Assembly: GCA_963757945.1 (NCBI GenBank)
Contig: CAVWTN010000001.1
Span: forward strand, 434,001-498,000
DNA from: CAVWTN01 sp963757945
Lineage (GTDB): Bacteria > Vulcanimicrobiota > Vulcanimicrobiia > Vulcanimicrobiales > Vulcanimicrobiaceae
Reading direction: 5' to 3'
Length of the DNA: 64,000 nt
A model generated the notes under the pieces. It did no database searches, was not told the DNA's origin, and worked only from the letters and a program-made list of their open reading frames with translations. Positions within the stretch are counted from its first letter, which is position 1. Each line of letters begins with the position of its first letter. Shown here piece by piece: positions 1 through 10,341 of this stretch. The position numbers were made by a program, and so were the translations under genes.

Positions 1-1
1 G

Positions 2-370
2 TTCGGATTCCGCTATACGCCGTGGCCTGAGTTTCATCGCGGCCTCGACATGGCGGCGGACTACGGCGACTCCGTGCGCGCAACGGCCGCGGGAACGGTC
101 GTATCGGCCGGTTACGACGGCGGTTTCGGCAACAAGATCGACATCGATCATGGGAACGGCTTCCATACCTGGTACGCGCATCTTTCGCGGATCGACGTTC
201 AAGCGGGGCAGCGCGTCATCAAGGGACAGCCTATCGCCGCCGTCGGGTCGACCGGCGAATCGACGGGGCCCCATTTGCACTATCAGGTCATGCGCGACGG
301 GGAAGCAATCGATCCGGCGCCGTTCCTTTCGGGCGTCCCGCCGAGCGTCCTCGCGACGCTGCCGCGCTGA
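2..370 (+). CDS. M23-family metallopeptidase, C-terminal part
   Basis: The reading frame is open from the window edge, so the N-terminus lies outside. The visible 122 residues are the lysostaphin-type (peptidase M23) catalytic domain: an HRGLD motif gives the first zinc ligands (His and Asp), and HLHY near the end gives the second HxH pair. The intervening GNKIDIDHGNG and WYAHLS stretches are typical of the fold. Such proteins cut peptide cross-links in peptidoglycan or, when degenerate, activate amidases (EnvC/NlpD type). Here all metal ligands look intact, so an active endopeptidase is likely. A signal peptide or LysM domain upstream cannot be judged. It is followed 57 bp later by yggT. Confidence 0.9.
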   Translation, partial: FGFRYTPWPEFHRGLDMAADYGDSVRATAAGTVVSAGYDGGFGNKIDIDHGNGFHTWYAHLSRIDVQAGQRVIKGQPIAAVGSTGESTGPHLHYQVMRDGEAIDPAPFLSGVPPSVLATLPR

Positions 371-427
371 GCTAGCAGCGACGGGCCGCGCATGGCTGGC
401 GCGGTCTTGCGACGAAGAGAGCGAACA

Positions 428-703
428 ATGAGCATATCCTGTACGCTTGCGACGGTCCTCGCGCAGGTGCTGCAACTGTATTGGTGCCTGATGATCGCGT
501 ACGCTTTCATCTCTTGGGTGCCTTCGATTCGCGGCCGCTGGGTCGAGTATCTCGCGATGCTCGTCGACCCCGTCCTCAACCCCGTGCGCAAAATCATCCC
601 TCCGGCCGGGGGCTTGGATTGGGCCTTCCTCGTCGTGATCTTCGTCATCGGATACCTCGCTCAGAAGCTTCCGCAGCTCTCCGGCTGCTACGGCGGCGGT
701 TAG
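428..703 (+). CDS. yggT: YggT family integral membrane protein
   Basis: A 91-residue protein with two hydrophobic segments (roughly residues 5-25 and 63-82) separated by a short polar stretch with DPVLNPVRKIIPP, the hallmark of the YggT family. Family members are small inner-membrane proteins, often near division or pyrroline-5-carboxylate reductase genes; the biochemical role is unsettled. The ATG at 428 is preferred over the upstream in-frame codon because it begins right before the first membrane segment. lepA starts 8 bp after the stop, so the two are probably co-transcribed. Confidence 0.85.
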   Translation: MSISCTLATVLAQVLQLYWCLMIAYAFISWVPSIRGRWVEYLAMLVDPVLNPVRKIIPPAGGLDWAFLVVIFVIGYLAQKLPQLSGCYGGG

Positions 704-711
704 CGTCCAGG

Positions 712-2538
<1,827 letters not shown>

Positions 2539-2548
2539 GAGGCGGCAC

Positions 2549-3010
2549 GTGCCCGAATGGCTCCTCGAACGCAACTTTAGCGACCTGCAGGTCGGCGAGC
2601 GGCAAAGCTGCCGGGCGCGTACGATCACGGAGACGGACATCGTGATGTGGTGCGCGTTGACCGGCGATTGGTTTTGGCCGCATTCGGACGCACCGGCCGC
2701 GGCGAAATCGATGTTCGGGCAACGGGTCGCACCGGGCATGATGATCTGGGCGTTCGGCGGCGGGCTCGGCGTGCCGGCGCATTCGCGCACGATTGTCGCG
2801 AATTACGGCGCGGAGCGGATCCGCTTCACGAAGCCGGTCTTCATCGGCGATACGATTCGCTTGGAGCTCGAGATCCTGGCCAAGAGCGAACGGGAGCCCG
2901 GGCGCGGTGTGGTGGACCTTGGCTGGAATCTCTTCAACCAGCATGACGAGCCGGTCTGCGTCAGCGTCGTGAAGATTCTGATGGCCGATGCGGCGGGCCC
3001 CGGAAGCTAG
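2549..3010 (+). CDS. MaoC-like hotdog-fold hydratase/dehydratase
   Basis: A 153-residue single hotdog domain of the MaoC family (R-specific enoyl-CoA hydratase-like). The catalytic Asp/His pair is visible in TGDWFWPHSD (residues about 38-47), and the closing strand SERIRF-TKPVFIGDTI is typical. The substrate is probably an enoyl-CoA or similar thioester; it cannot be named from sequence. The start is GTG at 2549, six bases after an AGGAGG that overlaps the lepA stop. The 3' end overlaps the convergent E1 alpha gene by 4 bp. Confidence 0.8.
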   Translation: MPEWLLERNFSDLQVGERQSCRARTITETDIVMWCALTGDWFWPHSDAPAAAKSMFGQRVAPGMMIWAFGGGLGVPAHSRTIVANYGAERIRFTKPVFIGDTIRLELEILAKSEREPGRGVVDLGWNLFNQHDEPVCVSVVKILMADAAGPGS

Positions 3011-4014
3011 AGCCAGGGATCTTCGGCGCCCGCGTACACGTTGCCGTGGAGCGCGTCGGGCTCGGGCAGGGGCTCCGCTTCGACTTCGTCGGTCACCTCG
3101 TTCACGAGCCGGGCGAGTTCGCGCTGCAGCGCGCCGATCTCCGTCTGCGACATCACGCCGTCCGAGATCAACAGGCGCTCGAAGCGCGGTATCGCGTCGC
3201 TCTCGCGGAAACGTTCGACCTCCTCTTTGGAGCGATAGGTCCGGTCGTCGTCGTCCGTCGTGTGCGCAAGGAAGCGGTAACACTGCGCTTCCACGAGCGT
3301 CGGACCGTCGCCGTTGACGGCGCGCGCGCGGGCTTCCCAAAGCGCCCCGTACACGGCGAGCGGATCGAAGCCGTCCACGGTGACGCCCGGCATTCCGTAG
3401 CCGGCGGCGCGCTCCGCAATGTTGACGATCGCCATTTGGCGGCTTTGCGGCGTCGAGATCGCGTAACGGTTGTTCTCGCACACGAAGATGACCGGCAAGC
3501 GCTGCACGGCCGAAAAGTTCATCGCCTCATGCCACTCGCCTTCGCTCGTCGCGCCGTCGCCGAACGTGCAGAAGACTGCTCGCCCGGACTCTGCACGGTG
3601 CTTCAGGGCGAAGGCGGCACCGGCCGCGTGCGTGCACTGCGCGGCGACGATCGAACTGATCGTCGCGATGCCCAGCTCGCGCGCGGTCACGTGATTGATG
3701 ATCTGACGGCCGCGCGAGCGATCGCCCGCGCGCGCGAAGAGCGAGCGGAACAGATCGCGCAACGGAAAGCCGCACGCAAGCAGCGCACCCGTGTCGCGAT
3801 AATAGGGATAGAGCACGTCCTTGCCGCGGACGAAGGCGAGGCCAAGCGCGGCGTGAATTGCCTCGTGCCCCTGCGAACTCATCGCGATCGCGATCTTGCC
3901 TTGGCGATTGAGTTGAAAACCGCGGGCGTCGACGGCACGCTGCAGGAGCATGTTGCGCAGGATCGTGCGCAGCTGCGGAGGCGCGAAGGCTTGCGTTGAC
4001 GACGTCGAGGCCAT
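3007..4014 (-). CDS. 2-oxo acid dehydrogenase E1 component, alpha subunit
   Basis: A 335-residue thiamine-diphosphate-dependent E1 alpha subunit of the pyruvate / branched-chain 2-oxo acid dehydrogenase type. The ThDP/Mg motif runs from GDGATSEGEWHEAMNF (about residues 152-167) to CENNRYAIST, and YRDTGALLACG is the conserved N-terminal active-site region. It would decarboxylate a 2-oxo acid and pass the acyl group to a lipoyl E2. No E1 beta, E2 or E3 gene is adjacent, so it is an orphan here. The start is ATG at 4014, preceded by AAGGAGGAT; the frame stays open further upstream but without family similarity. The exact substrate (pyruvate or 2-oxoisovalerate) cannot be decided. Confidence 0.88.
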   Translation of the reverse strand: MASTSSTQAFAPPQLRTILRNMLLQRAVDARGFQLNRQGKIAIAMSSQGHEAIHAALGLAFVRGKDVLYPYYRDTGALLACGFPLRDLFRSLFARAGDRSRGRQIINHVTARELGIATISSIVAAQCTHAAGAAFALKHRAESGRAVFCTFGDGATSEGEWHEAMNFSAVQRLPVIFVCENNRYAISTPQSRQMAIVNIAERAAGYGMPGVTVDGFDPLAVYGALWEARARAVNGDGPTLVEAQCYRFLAHTTDDDDRTYRSKEEVERFRESDAIPRFERLLISDGVMSQTEIGALQRELARLVNEVTDEVEAEPLPEPDALHGNVYAGAEDPWL

Positions 4015-4135
4015 ACGGGCTGATCCTCCTTGCTCGGGGAAGCAGCGAGCCGTGCCGCGCGGTTCGCGCAGCGTTCGCTTGGCGCCGCCGCTGCTCCCGC
4101 TACGCTGCGCTTCACGGATCGTGACGTGCGCCGTG

Positions 4136-4164
4136 TTTACATCCCCTGGGCTGGGGGGTATAAT
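4136..4164 (+). promoter_or_regulatory. near-consensus sigma-70 type promoter
   Basis: TTTACA (4136-4141) and a perfect TATAAT (4159-4164) are separated by exactly 17 bases. The spacer is unusual, with a CCCC block and a G-run directly abutting the -10 box. Transcription would begin near 4171, about 285 bp before the R2-like gene, leaving a long leader. Confidence 0.8.
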
Positions 4165-4169
4165 CCAGG

Positions 4170-4181
4170 TGTCTCGAGACA
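4170..4181. promoter_or_regulatory. 12-bp perfect palindrome at the predicted transcription start
   Basis: TGTCTCGAGACA is its own reverse complement and sits over the predicted +1. This is a common place for a repressor operator; the cognate regulator is unknown. It could also be a chance palindrome or form the first hairpin of the transcript. Confidence 0.45.
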
Positions 4182-4209
4182 AGACGCCATACTCCCAAAA
4201 GGAGGGCGA

Positions 4210-4251
4210 TTGGGATCGCAAAATCCACCCGGGCATTTCGCCGGAGTGTGA
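4210..4251 (+). CDS. possible 13-codon leader peptide
   Basis: Within the leader of the 4136-4164 promoter, AAAAGGAGGG is followed four bases later by a TTG that opens a 13-codon frame (LGSQNPPGHFAGV, stop TGA). The spacing is short and the start is TTG, so this is tentative. If translated, it would lie upstream of the 15-bp hairpin at 4344-4377, the geometry of a leader-peptide control region. No run of a single regulatory codon is present apart from two adjacent prolines. Confidence 0.25.
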   Translation: MGSQNPPGHFAGV

Positions 4252-4343
4252 CCGCTCCACCAGATCGCTTTGTCGCGCAGCGCACAACGAACGCATCGGA
4301 CGCTTTCCGATAAACGGCGCGCGCACTCGTGACGATCTGCTCA

Positions 4344-4377
4344 ACGAAGACGCCGCGCTAGCGCGCGGCGTCTTCGT
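4344..4377 (+). terminator. 15-bp perfect hairpin in the leader of the R2-like gene
   Basis: Arms 4344-4358 and 4363-4377 pair perfectly around a 4-base loop (TAGC). No T-run follows, so it is not a classical intrinsic terminator; it may cause pausing, protect an mRNA end, or terminate inefficiently before the gene at 4455. Confidence 0.5.
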
Positions 4378-4454
4378 GCGTGCAGGACGACGTTCGGCCG
4401 GTGCGAACGGGGAGCGCGATTGACGGCCGGCCGTAAGCCGGCGGGGAGCCTGCG

Positions 4455-5495
4455 ATGGAACGATCGGTGAGCGACCTCGGCATCGTCATCCCGAGCGGCG
4501 GGTTGATTCCGGCTCCGGACGTTCCGCAGCCGAACATCTATCCGATGGAGTGGCGCGTGCACACGCCCAAGCTCGCGGAACTGTACGAGCGTTCGAAGCA
4601 GCACCTCTGGAACCCGTCGGATTTTCCGTGGGAGCAATTGCGACCCGAAGATTTTTCGCCGGAAGAACGCATCGGCATCATGTATTGGTATGCGGTGCTG
4701 GCGAACTTCGACGGGTCCGGGCCCGCCGTGTTCGCGAAGGCGACGATCCACGCGTTCGAGCAGCACGCGGAGGATCCGGTGCGCAAGTGTTTCTTTTCGA
4801 TCACGCGCGACGAGATGAATCACGAGGAGTGTTGCCAGCGCGTAATACAAAAGCTCGTGCCGGGCGGCCCGCTCGATTTCGTCGCGCAGAGCGACCTCGA
4901 GCGCGCCGCACAGAACAACATCGGCTGGCTCTACCACAACGGCGGCCGGTATTGGTCCGGGTACTCAGCCTCGCTGCAGAAGTATCCGCTCAGCGTCTTG
5001 TTCACGTCGTTCATGATGGGCGAAGTGGCCAGCTCCACGCTGTTTTTCGGGATGGCGCAGAAGGCGGCGCATCCCTTGTTCCGCGAGATCTTCAAGAAGG
5101 TCGGCCAGGATGAAGCGCGCCACCTCGCGATCTGCCTGACGATTTTGGAGAACGACTGGCCGGGGCTCTCGGACGAGCACAAGCACGCGATCACGCGTCA
5201 ACTTCGCGCCGGATTCGTGTTCCTCTCGATGATCCTGTGGGAACCGCCCAACCAGTTCTGGGACATACCGGAGTATTTCTTGCCGAACCATCGCGTTCTC
5301 GTGCAGCACGCGCGCAACGGCGGGCTGGGCGTGCTGGACTACGACGAGCAGGCGGAGAACTGGCGGACGGCGCTCGCGCGAGTGCGGGCGATCGTCGAGG
5401 AGTGGGGGATCGCATTTCCAGCGATCCCGGAGCTCGACCTCGATGGGGTCGACGTCGGGCACATCGGCCCGGAGGACATCATCCCGGTCTTCTAG
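4455..5495 (+). CDS. R2-like ferritin-fold diiron protein
   Basis: A 346-residue, largely helical protein with two diiron-type ExxH sites: RDEMNHEECC (about residue 117) and GQDEARHLAIC (about residue 219), as in the ribonucleotide reductase R2 / ferritin-like superfamily. Proteins like this are often labelled ribonucleotide-diphosphate reductase beta subunit, but no R1 gene is near and the C-terminal R1-binding tail is not recognisable. R2-like ligand-binding oxidase or an N-oxygenase-like diiron enzyme are alternatives. The ATG at 4455 follows GGGGAGCCTGCG. Upstream is a strong promoter with a 285-bp leader, suggesting regulated expression. Confidence 0.7.
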   Translation: MERSVSDLGIVIPSGGLIPAPDVPQPNIYPMEWRVHTPKLAELYERSKQHLWNPSDFPWEQLRPEDFSPEERIGIMYWYAVLANFDGSGPAVFAKATIHAFEQHAEDPVRKCFFSITRDEMNHEECCQRVIQKLVPGGPLDFVAQSDLERAAQNNIGWLYHNGGRYWSGYSASLQKYPLSVLFTSFMMGEVASSTLFFGMAQKAAHPLFREIFKKVGQDEARHLAICLTILENDWPGLSDEHKHAITRQLRAGFVFLSMILWEPPNQFWDIPEYFLPNHRVLVQHARNGGLGVLDYDEQAENWRTALARVRAIVEEWGIAFPAIPELDLDGVDVGHIGPEDIIPVF

Positions 5496-5610
5496 GCCGG
5501 CGGTCGTCGTCGCGCGCGGCTCCCGGGAGCGCCTCCGGGGCGGCCAGGATCATCGCGGCCAGCAGTGCCGCCATCATCGCCGTCGAGACTTCGAACAGAA
5601 TCGAGTCCAT
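5479..5610 (-). CDS. possible 43-residue single-span membrane protein
   Basis: An ATG at 5610 opens a 43-codon frame with a hydrophobic run at about residues 9-25 (STAMMAALLAAMILAAP) followed by an arginine/aspartate-rich tail. It overlaps the 3' end of the diiron-protein gene on the other strand by 17 bp. No clear Shine-Dalgarno is seen. It is the only coding candidate in the 255-bp gap between 5496 and 5750; otherwise that gap shows nothing. Confidence 0.3.
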   Translation of the reverse strand: MDSILFEVSTAMMAALLAAMILAAPEALPGAARDDDRRPRRPG

Positions 5611-5750
5611 GCTTGGGAGATCGGCCCCTTTCCGGTGTGAACTTAAGGTTCCCCATTTCGAGGAGCCCGTGACCGGCCGAATCGTACGTCTTCGAGCCCC
5701 TTCGTTCTACCGCCCAATAGCTTCCCGTCCGGCGCCGGTGGAAAAGCGTC

Positions 5751-6638
5751 TCAGGGCTCCTGGAAATCCGCCTGTTCCCAAACGCGATTGGCGAGGTTGC
5801 TCTGGACCGTCGCGATGTAGCCGTCGGCGGCGGTGGTGTGCCAGCGTCCGGCATACCAGCGGCCGACGCATCCCCAGGCGTCTCCGGCCGCATATTGGCC
5901 GCCGCGGTCGACGGTGTTGAGCCAGGTCTCGTAGCCTTCGAAGCACCCGCGCCAAATCGCGTAGGTGAGGTCGGCGTTGAAGGCTGTCGAGATCGCGATC
6001 CCGGGCCAGGCGCTGACCTCATACGGGTAGCGATTTTGGAGGATCCCCCAACTCTCGGGGCACTGGCCGGAGTGTCCCACGGGGTCGTCGACGCCGAGAC
6101 CGTGACCCGGCGGGCAACGCGCCGGGTCGGTCCCCCAGTCGCCTTGGGCGGTCTGCCGCCACCAGGATTCCGTCACGGCCTGCGCGCGCGCGATGTCCTC
6201 GTCGATCCCCCATTTGCAGGCCGCCCATTGCAAGATCTCGTCGGTCGTCCCGGTGAACGCTCCGTCGACGCGCGGCGCGATCGCCGTCCCCTCGCGCGGA
6301 TCGTCCCCGCTGAAGAACGATGCCGGGATCCCCTGGCCGCCGCGCGTCGCGTTCGCACCCGCGTTCATCCGCTTGTTTTCCGCGACGCTGCGGACCGCTG
6401 CGGCGCAGGCGGCATCGCCGGGGAGTGCCGAGCCCGGCGGCAGCGTCGTGAAATGCTGCGGGTTCGGCGTCGGCTGCCCCGTGGGCTGCGCGCTGGGTTG
6501 CGCTGTTGGGCCGGGGCCGGCGCCGCTCTGCGTGGGGGTTGCCGCCGGTGACGGCGCACCGCCCGCGGCCCCGCCGCCGGCGCAGGCGGAGCACCCGAGT
6601 GCTGCGCCGAGCGCGAAAAGACGAACGAGCTTGCTCAC
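5751..6638 (-). CDS. lipoprotein with lysozyme/transglycosylase-like domain
   Basis: A 295-residue protein with a GTG start. A signal peptide ends in a lipobox-like ALGC (Cys about 16), then a Pro/Thr/Ser/Gln-rich linker runs to about residue 65. The rest has the layout of a soluble lytic transglycosylase-like fold: a Glu in AQAVTESWW is a candidate catalytic acid, and CPESWGILQNRY is the downstream conserved region. Expected at the membrane facing the periplasm, acting on peptidoglycan. Six cysteines in the domain may form disulfides. Family assignment is from fold-like motifs only. Confidence 0.65.
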   Translation of the reverse strand: MSKLVRLFALGAALGCSACAGGGAAGGAPSPAATPTQSGAGPGPTAQPSAQPTGQPTPNPQHFTTLPPGSALPGDAACAAAVRSVAENKRMNAGANATRGGQGIPASFFSGDDPREGTAIAPRVDGAFTGTTDEILQWAACKWGIDEDIARAQAVTESWWRQTAQGDWGTDPARCPPGHGLGVDDPVGHSGQCPESWGILQNRYPYEVSAWPGIAISTAFNADLTYAIWRGCFEGYETWLNTVDRGGQYAAGDAWGCVGRWYAGRWHTTAADGYIATVQSNLANRVWEQADFQEP

Positions 6639-6697
6639 ACGGCCATCGTACCCAAGACGCTGCGGGCGTCACGGCCGCCGGCGCGGTGTGCGCGCTC

Positions 6698-6979
6698 TCA
6701 CAGCGTGTGCGAGCGGTCGAAGCCCCTGCGTCCGAGCGGTTCCTCCGCGCGGGTCTTGATTTCGTCGACCCGCGCCCAAGAAGGCGGCCGGGCCAGCACG
6801 GCCGCGATGAATCGTTCGACTTCCTCCGCGTCGCCTTCGACGTCGATCTCGAGCGCTTCGGGCTCGCGCAGATTGCGCACGGTGCCGGCGACGGCGAAAC
6901 GGCTCGCGTGCGTCACGACGGTGTCGCGAAAGCCGACCCGTTGCACGCGTCCGATCAGAACGACGATCTTTCGAACCAT
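6698..6979 (-). CDS. acyP: acylphosphatase
   Basis: A 93-residue acylphosphatase of normal length. The phosphate-binding loop GRVQRVGFR (residues 10-18) supplies the catalytic Arg, and the Asn in VRNLREP is the second catalytic residue. It hydrolyses carboxyl-phosphate bonds such as acetyl phosphate. The ATG at 6979 leaves 53 bp to the divergent thioesterase gene. Confidence 0.93.
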   Translation of the reverse strand: MVRKIVVLIGRVQRVGFRDTVVTHASRFAVAGTVRNLREPEALEIDVEGDAEEVERFIAAVLARPPSWARVDEIKTRAEEPLGRRGFDRSHTL

Positions 6980-7032
6980 GCTCGGGCCATTCGCGCGAAG
7001 GCGGCGGGCGCCCGTCCCCCGTAAGGAGCGGC

Positions 7033-7470
7033 GTGAAACCAGCGACGGCCGAGGAAAACGCGATCGCCAGGCGCAGCGCGGAAGTCATGTACGAGCGCGA
7101 TCATGCCGCGCGCGCGATGGGCATCGAGCTGCTCGAGGTCCGGCGCGGCTACGCGAAGGTCGCGATGACGATTCGCGCCGACATGGTGAACGGCCACGAC
7201 ATCGCGCACGGCGGCTACGTGTTCGCCGTTGCGGACACGGCGTTCGCGTACGCCTGCAACTCGCGCAATCACGTGAACGTCGCGTTGCAGTGCTCGATCT
7301 CGTTCGTCGCTTCGCCCAAGCGCGGCGAACGCGTCGTCGCGATCGCGGAGGAAGCCGCCCGGACGAATCGTACCGGCGTGTACGACGTGCGCGTGCTGGC
7401 GGACCCCGGCGAGAAGGTCCTCGCGCTCTTCCGCGGGGTCCCCTATCAGCTCGCGGCGACGCTCTACTAG
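7033..7470 (+). CDS. paaI: PaaI-type hotdog thioesterase
   Basis: A 145-residue hotdog thioesterase. The block NGHDIAHGGYVFAVADTAFA (residues 54-73) closely matches the PaaI signature, including the HGG turn and catalytic Asp. PaaI hydrolyses hydroxyphenylacetyl-CoA and related thioesters that stall phenylacetate catabolism; no other paa gene is in view, so a general acyl-CoA proofreading role is also possible. The start is GTG with AAGGAG seven bases upstream. The stop codon overlaps the CTAG duplication flanking the IS element, so the gene survived the insertion intact. Confidence 0.85.
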   Translation: MKPATAEENAIARRSAEVMYERDHAARAMGIELLEVRRGYAKVAMTIRADMVNGHDIAHGGYVFAVADTAFAYACNSRNHVNVALQCSISFVASPKRGERVVAIAEEAARTNRTGVYDVRVLADPGEKVLALFRGVPYQLAATLY

Positions 7471-7486
7471 GAGTTTGGCGGACTTG
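7471..7486 (+). repeat. left terminal inverted repeat of the IS1182 element
   Basis: GAGTTTGGCGGACTTG; matches the reverse complement of the right end at 15 of 16 positions. Confidence 0.9.
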
Positions 7487-7512
7487 TGGCCGCCAAATGG
7501 TAGAATTGGGGT

Positions 7513-8859
7513 ATGGGGGACAACTTCGTTTCGTTCGATCGTGACACGCTATTTCTGATGCCTCCGAGCGTCCAGGATTGGCTTCCGGAGAAGCACTTGG
7601 CGCGGTTTGTCGTCGATGTGGTATCGCGCTTGGATCTGCGTCCGCTGCGGGACTCGTACTCCGGCCGCGGTTCGGCTGCGTACCATCCGGAGATGATGGT
7701 GGCGCTGCTGTTTTACTCGTACGCGACCGGCCTGCGAGCGAGCCGGAAGATCGAAGCGGCGACGTACGAATCGGTGGCCTTTCGATATATCGCGGCGAAC
7801 ACGCATCCCGACCGCGACACGATCTGCGCCTTCCGGCGCCGCTTCTTTCCGCATCTTGAGGCTCTGTTCAATCAGATCCTGATTGTCGCCAAAGAGTTGG
7901 GGTGCTTGGAAGTCGGCCGGGTAAGCCTGGACGGCACCAAGATCAAGGCGAACGCATCCAAGCATCGCGCGCTCAGCTTGAAGGGTGCGAACCGGCTTGA
8001 AGTTCAGCTGAAGCGAGAAGTGCGCCGGATGCTGGAACTCGCCGAGGCGGCCGACTCGGCCGACGAACGCGACGGCGGGATCGATATTCCTGCGGAAATC
8101 GCACGCCGCGAAGATCGCCTCAAAGCCATTGCTGAGGCGCAAGAGCGGATCAAGGCGCGCGAAGCGGAGCGCCAAACCCAGGAACACGTCGAGTACCGGG
8201 ACGTGGTGGCCGATCGCGACCGGATCGCGGAGAAGATCGGCCGCAAGATCAGGGCGCCAAAGAGGCCGAAGGATTGCGTTCGTCCGGAGGCTCAAGTGAA
8301 CTTGACCGATCCGGAATCGCGCATCATGCCGAGTTCCGAAGGGTTCGTTCAGGCTTACAACGGGCAGGCCGCCGTCGACACCGGTTCTCTGTTGATCGTC
8401 GGCGCTGAACTTAGCCAGCGCCCAATCGATTGCCGTCTGCTCAAGCCGATGCTGCGAAAACTTACGGCGCTGCCGGTCGGCAAGCCGCACGAGTTGTTGG
8501 CCGACGCCGGCTACTTCAGCGAACTCAACGTTGAGTTATGCGTCGAGAGCGGGGTCGTGCCGTACATCGCTCCCAAGCGCGATCGCCATCATTGGGGCCT
8601 GCGGCGATTCCGCGTTCCAAAAGCTCCGAAGCCTGGAGCCTCTGCTTTGGCGCAAATGTTGTACCGGCTGCGAACGCCGGAAGGCCGTGCAATCTTCGCC
8701 CTGCGAAAATGCACCGTCGAGCCCGTTTTCGGGAATCTCAAGCGCGCCTTGGGCTTCCGTCAGTTCTTGCTTCGCGGCCATCGAAAAGCCAGCGGAGAGT
8801 TTCTCCTGGGCTGCACAGCCTGGAACCTCAAACGCTTGCACACGCTGGCGATGGCTTGA
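7513..8859 (+). CDS. IS1182-family transposase
   Basis: A 448-residue DDE transposase. The N-terminal DUF772-like domain (LPEKHLARFVVDVV, residues about 17-30) is followed by a charged coiled region at about 155-245 (EEQ/KR-rich) and the DDE_Tnp_1 core: the first Asp in VSLDGTKIKANASKHR, the second in LLADAGYFS, and the Glu in CTVEPVFGNLKRALGFRQF. There are no frameshifts, so it may be active. The start ATG follows GGGGT. Confidence 0.92.
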   Translation: MGDNFVSFDRDTLFLMPPSVQDWLPEKHLARFVVDVVSRLDLRPLRDSYSGRGSAAYHPEMMVALLFYSYATGLRASRKIEAATYESVAFRYIAANTHPDRDTICAFRRRFFPHLEALFNQILIVAKELGCLEVGRVSLDGTKIKANASKHRALSLKGANRLEVQLKREVRRMLELAEAADSADERDGGIDIPAEIARREDRLKAIAEAQERIKAREAERQTQEHVEYRDVVADRDRIAEKIGRKIRAPKRPKDCVRPEAQVNLTDPESRIMPSSEGFVQAYNGQAAVDTGSLLIVGAELSQRPIDCRLLKPMLRKLTALPVGKPHELLADAGYFSELNVELCVESGVVPYIAPKRDRHHWGLRRFRVPKAPKPGASALAQMLYRLRTPEGRAIFALRKCTVEPVFGNLKRALGFRQFLLRGHRKASGEFLLGCTAWNLKRLHTLAMA

Positions 8860-8945
8860 AGGGAGCGAGGTGAGACCACCCACTTCATGTCGGCGGTGGC
8901 CGATCACGACTGGCTCTCCCGCGAAAGAGTCGATTCGCGTCCCTT

Positions 8946-8961
8946 CAAGCCCGCCAAACTC
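8946..8961 (-). repeat. right terminal inverted repeat of the IS1182 element
   Basis: CAAGCCCGCCAAACTC, the inverted partner of the left end with one mismatch; followed directly by CTAG. Confidence 0.9.
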
Positions 8962-8969
8962 CTAGCGCG

Positions 8970-9678
<709 letters not shown>

Positions 9679-9680
9679 GT

Positions 9681-9705
9681 AAAGGCCCGTGCTTACGGGC
9701 TTTTT
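9681..9705 (+). terminator. intrinsic terminator after tRNA-Pro
   Basis: A 10-bp stem (AAAGGCCCGT / ACGGGCTTTT, one G-U pair) with loop GCTT, ending in a run of five T. Lies three bases after the CCA end. Confidence 0.85.
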
Positions 9706-9793
9706 CGTTGGTCGCGGAAGGCGTCCGGCCGGAGCCGGAACCGTTGCGTTCCGGCATCGAGTCCCAGCGGAGACGACGTGAGTCGTCTTGCGT

Positions 9794-10264
9794 TTACTCG
9801 GCGGCGAGGAGCGCCGTATAGCGCCGTTGCATCTCCTCTCCCGAGACGTCCTCGATGTGGCCGCCGATCAACCATTCATGACCGAACGGATCTCGAACCG
9901 TGCCCGATCGTTCGCCGTAGAACTGGTCTTTTAGCGGCCGCACGACGGCCGCGCCGGCGGCGACGGCCTGGTCGAACAGTCGATCGACGTCACTGACGTG
10001 AAGATGAATGGCGACCGTTGTTCCGCCGACCGAACGCGGGCCACGGATGTCGTGATCGGGATACTCGTCCGAGAGCATCACCGTGGTCGCACCCAGCTTG
10101 ATCTCCGCATGACCGATACGTCCGCTTGGTTCGGAGAGCCGAAAGATCTCTTGCGCGCCGAACGCGCGTGCGTAGAAGTCGATCGCTTGCGCGGCGTCGT
10201 GAACGCGCAGGTATGGGAAGACTTCATGGATGGTGACCTGCGCGCGCTCAGGTGTCGTCATCAT
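9794..10264 (-). CDS. VOC (glyoxalase/PhnB-like) family protein
   Basis: A 156-residue vicinal-oxygen-chelate fold protein with two beta-alpha-beta3 modules. Motifs include VFPYLRVHDAAQAIDFYARAF, AIHLHVSDVDRLFDQAVAAG and TVRDPFGHEWLIG, as in PhnB/YdcJ-like VOC proteins. The histidines and acidic residues typical of a metal site are partly conserved; the substrate is unknown. The AraC-type regulator immediately upstream on the same strand (77-bp gap) suggests a small regulated module. Confidence 0.8.
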   Translation of the reverse strand: MMTTPERAQVTIHEVFPYLRVHDAAQAIDFYARAFGAQEIFRLSEPSGRIGHAEIKLGATTVMLSDEYPDHDIRGPRSVGGTTVAIHLHVSDVDRLFDQAVAAGAAVVRPLKDQFYGERSGTVRDPFGHEWLIGGHIEDVSGEEMQRRYTALLAAE

Positions 10265-10341
10265 TTCTCGCTTTCAGTTGCGCTAGTGTGTGGTCTGCCT
10301 CCAAGGATAGCGCCGCGTGGGGCTCCCGTCTTGAACGTTTT

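Larger units (their letters stand above)
7471..8961 (+). mobile_element. IS1182-family insertion sequence, 1,491 bp
   Basis: A complete element: 16-bp terminal inverted repeats, one full-length transposase gene, and CTAG on both sides (7467-7470 and 8962-8965). Because CTAG is itself palindromic it may be a 4-bp target duplication or part of the ends. Removing the element joins the paaI stop codon to rdgB with only four bases between, so it very likely split a paaI-rdgB operon. Confidence 0.9.

Noticed and set aside
4142..4160. CsoR-type G-tract operator within the promoter spacer
   Set aside because: The CCCC/GGGG blocks recall such sites, but the spacing and flanks do not match well, and the same layout precedes a tRNA gene.
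4171..4454. Cobalamin or other known riboswitch ahead of the R2-like gene
   Set aside because: No B12 box or other known riboswitch core could be recognised by eye.
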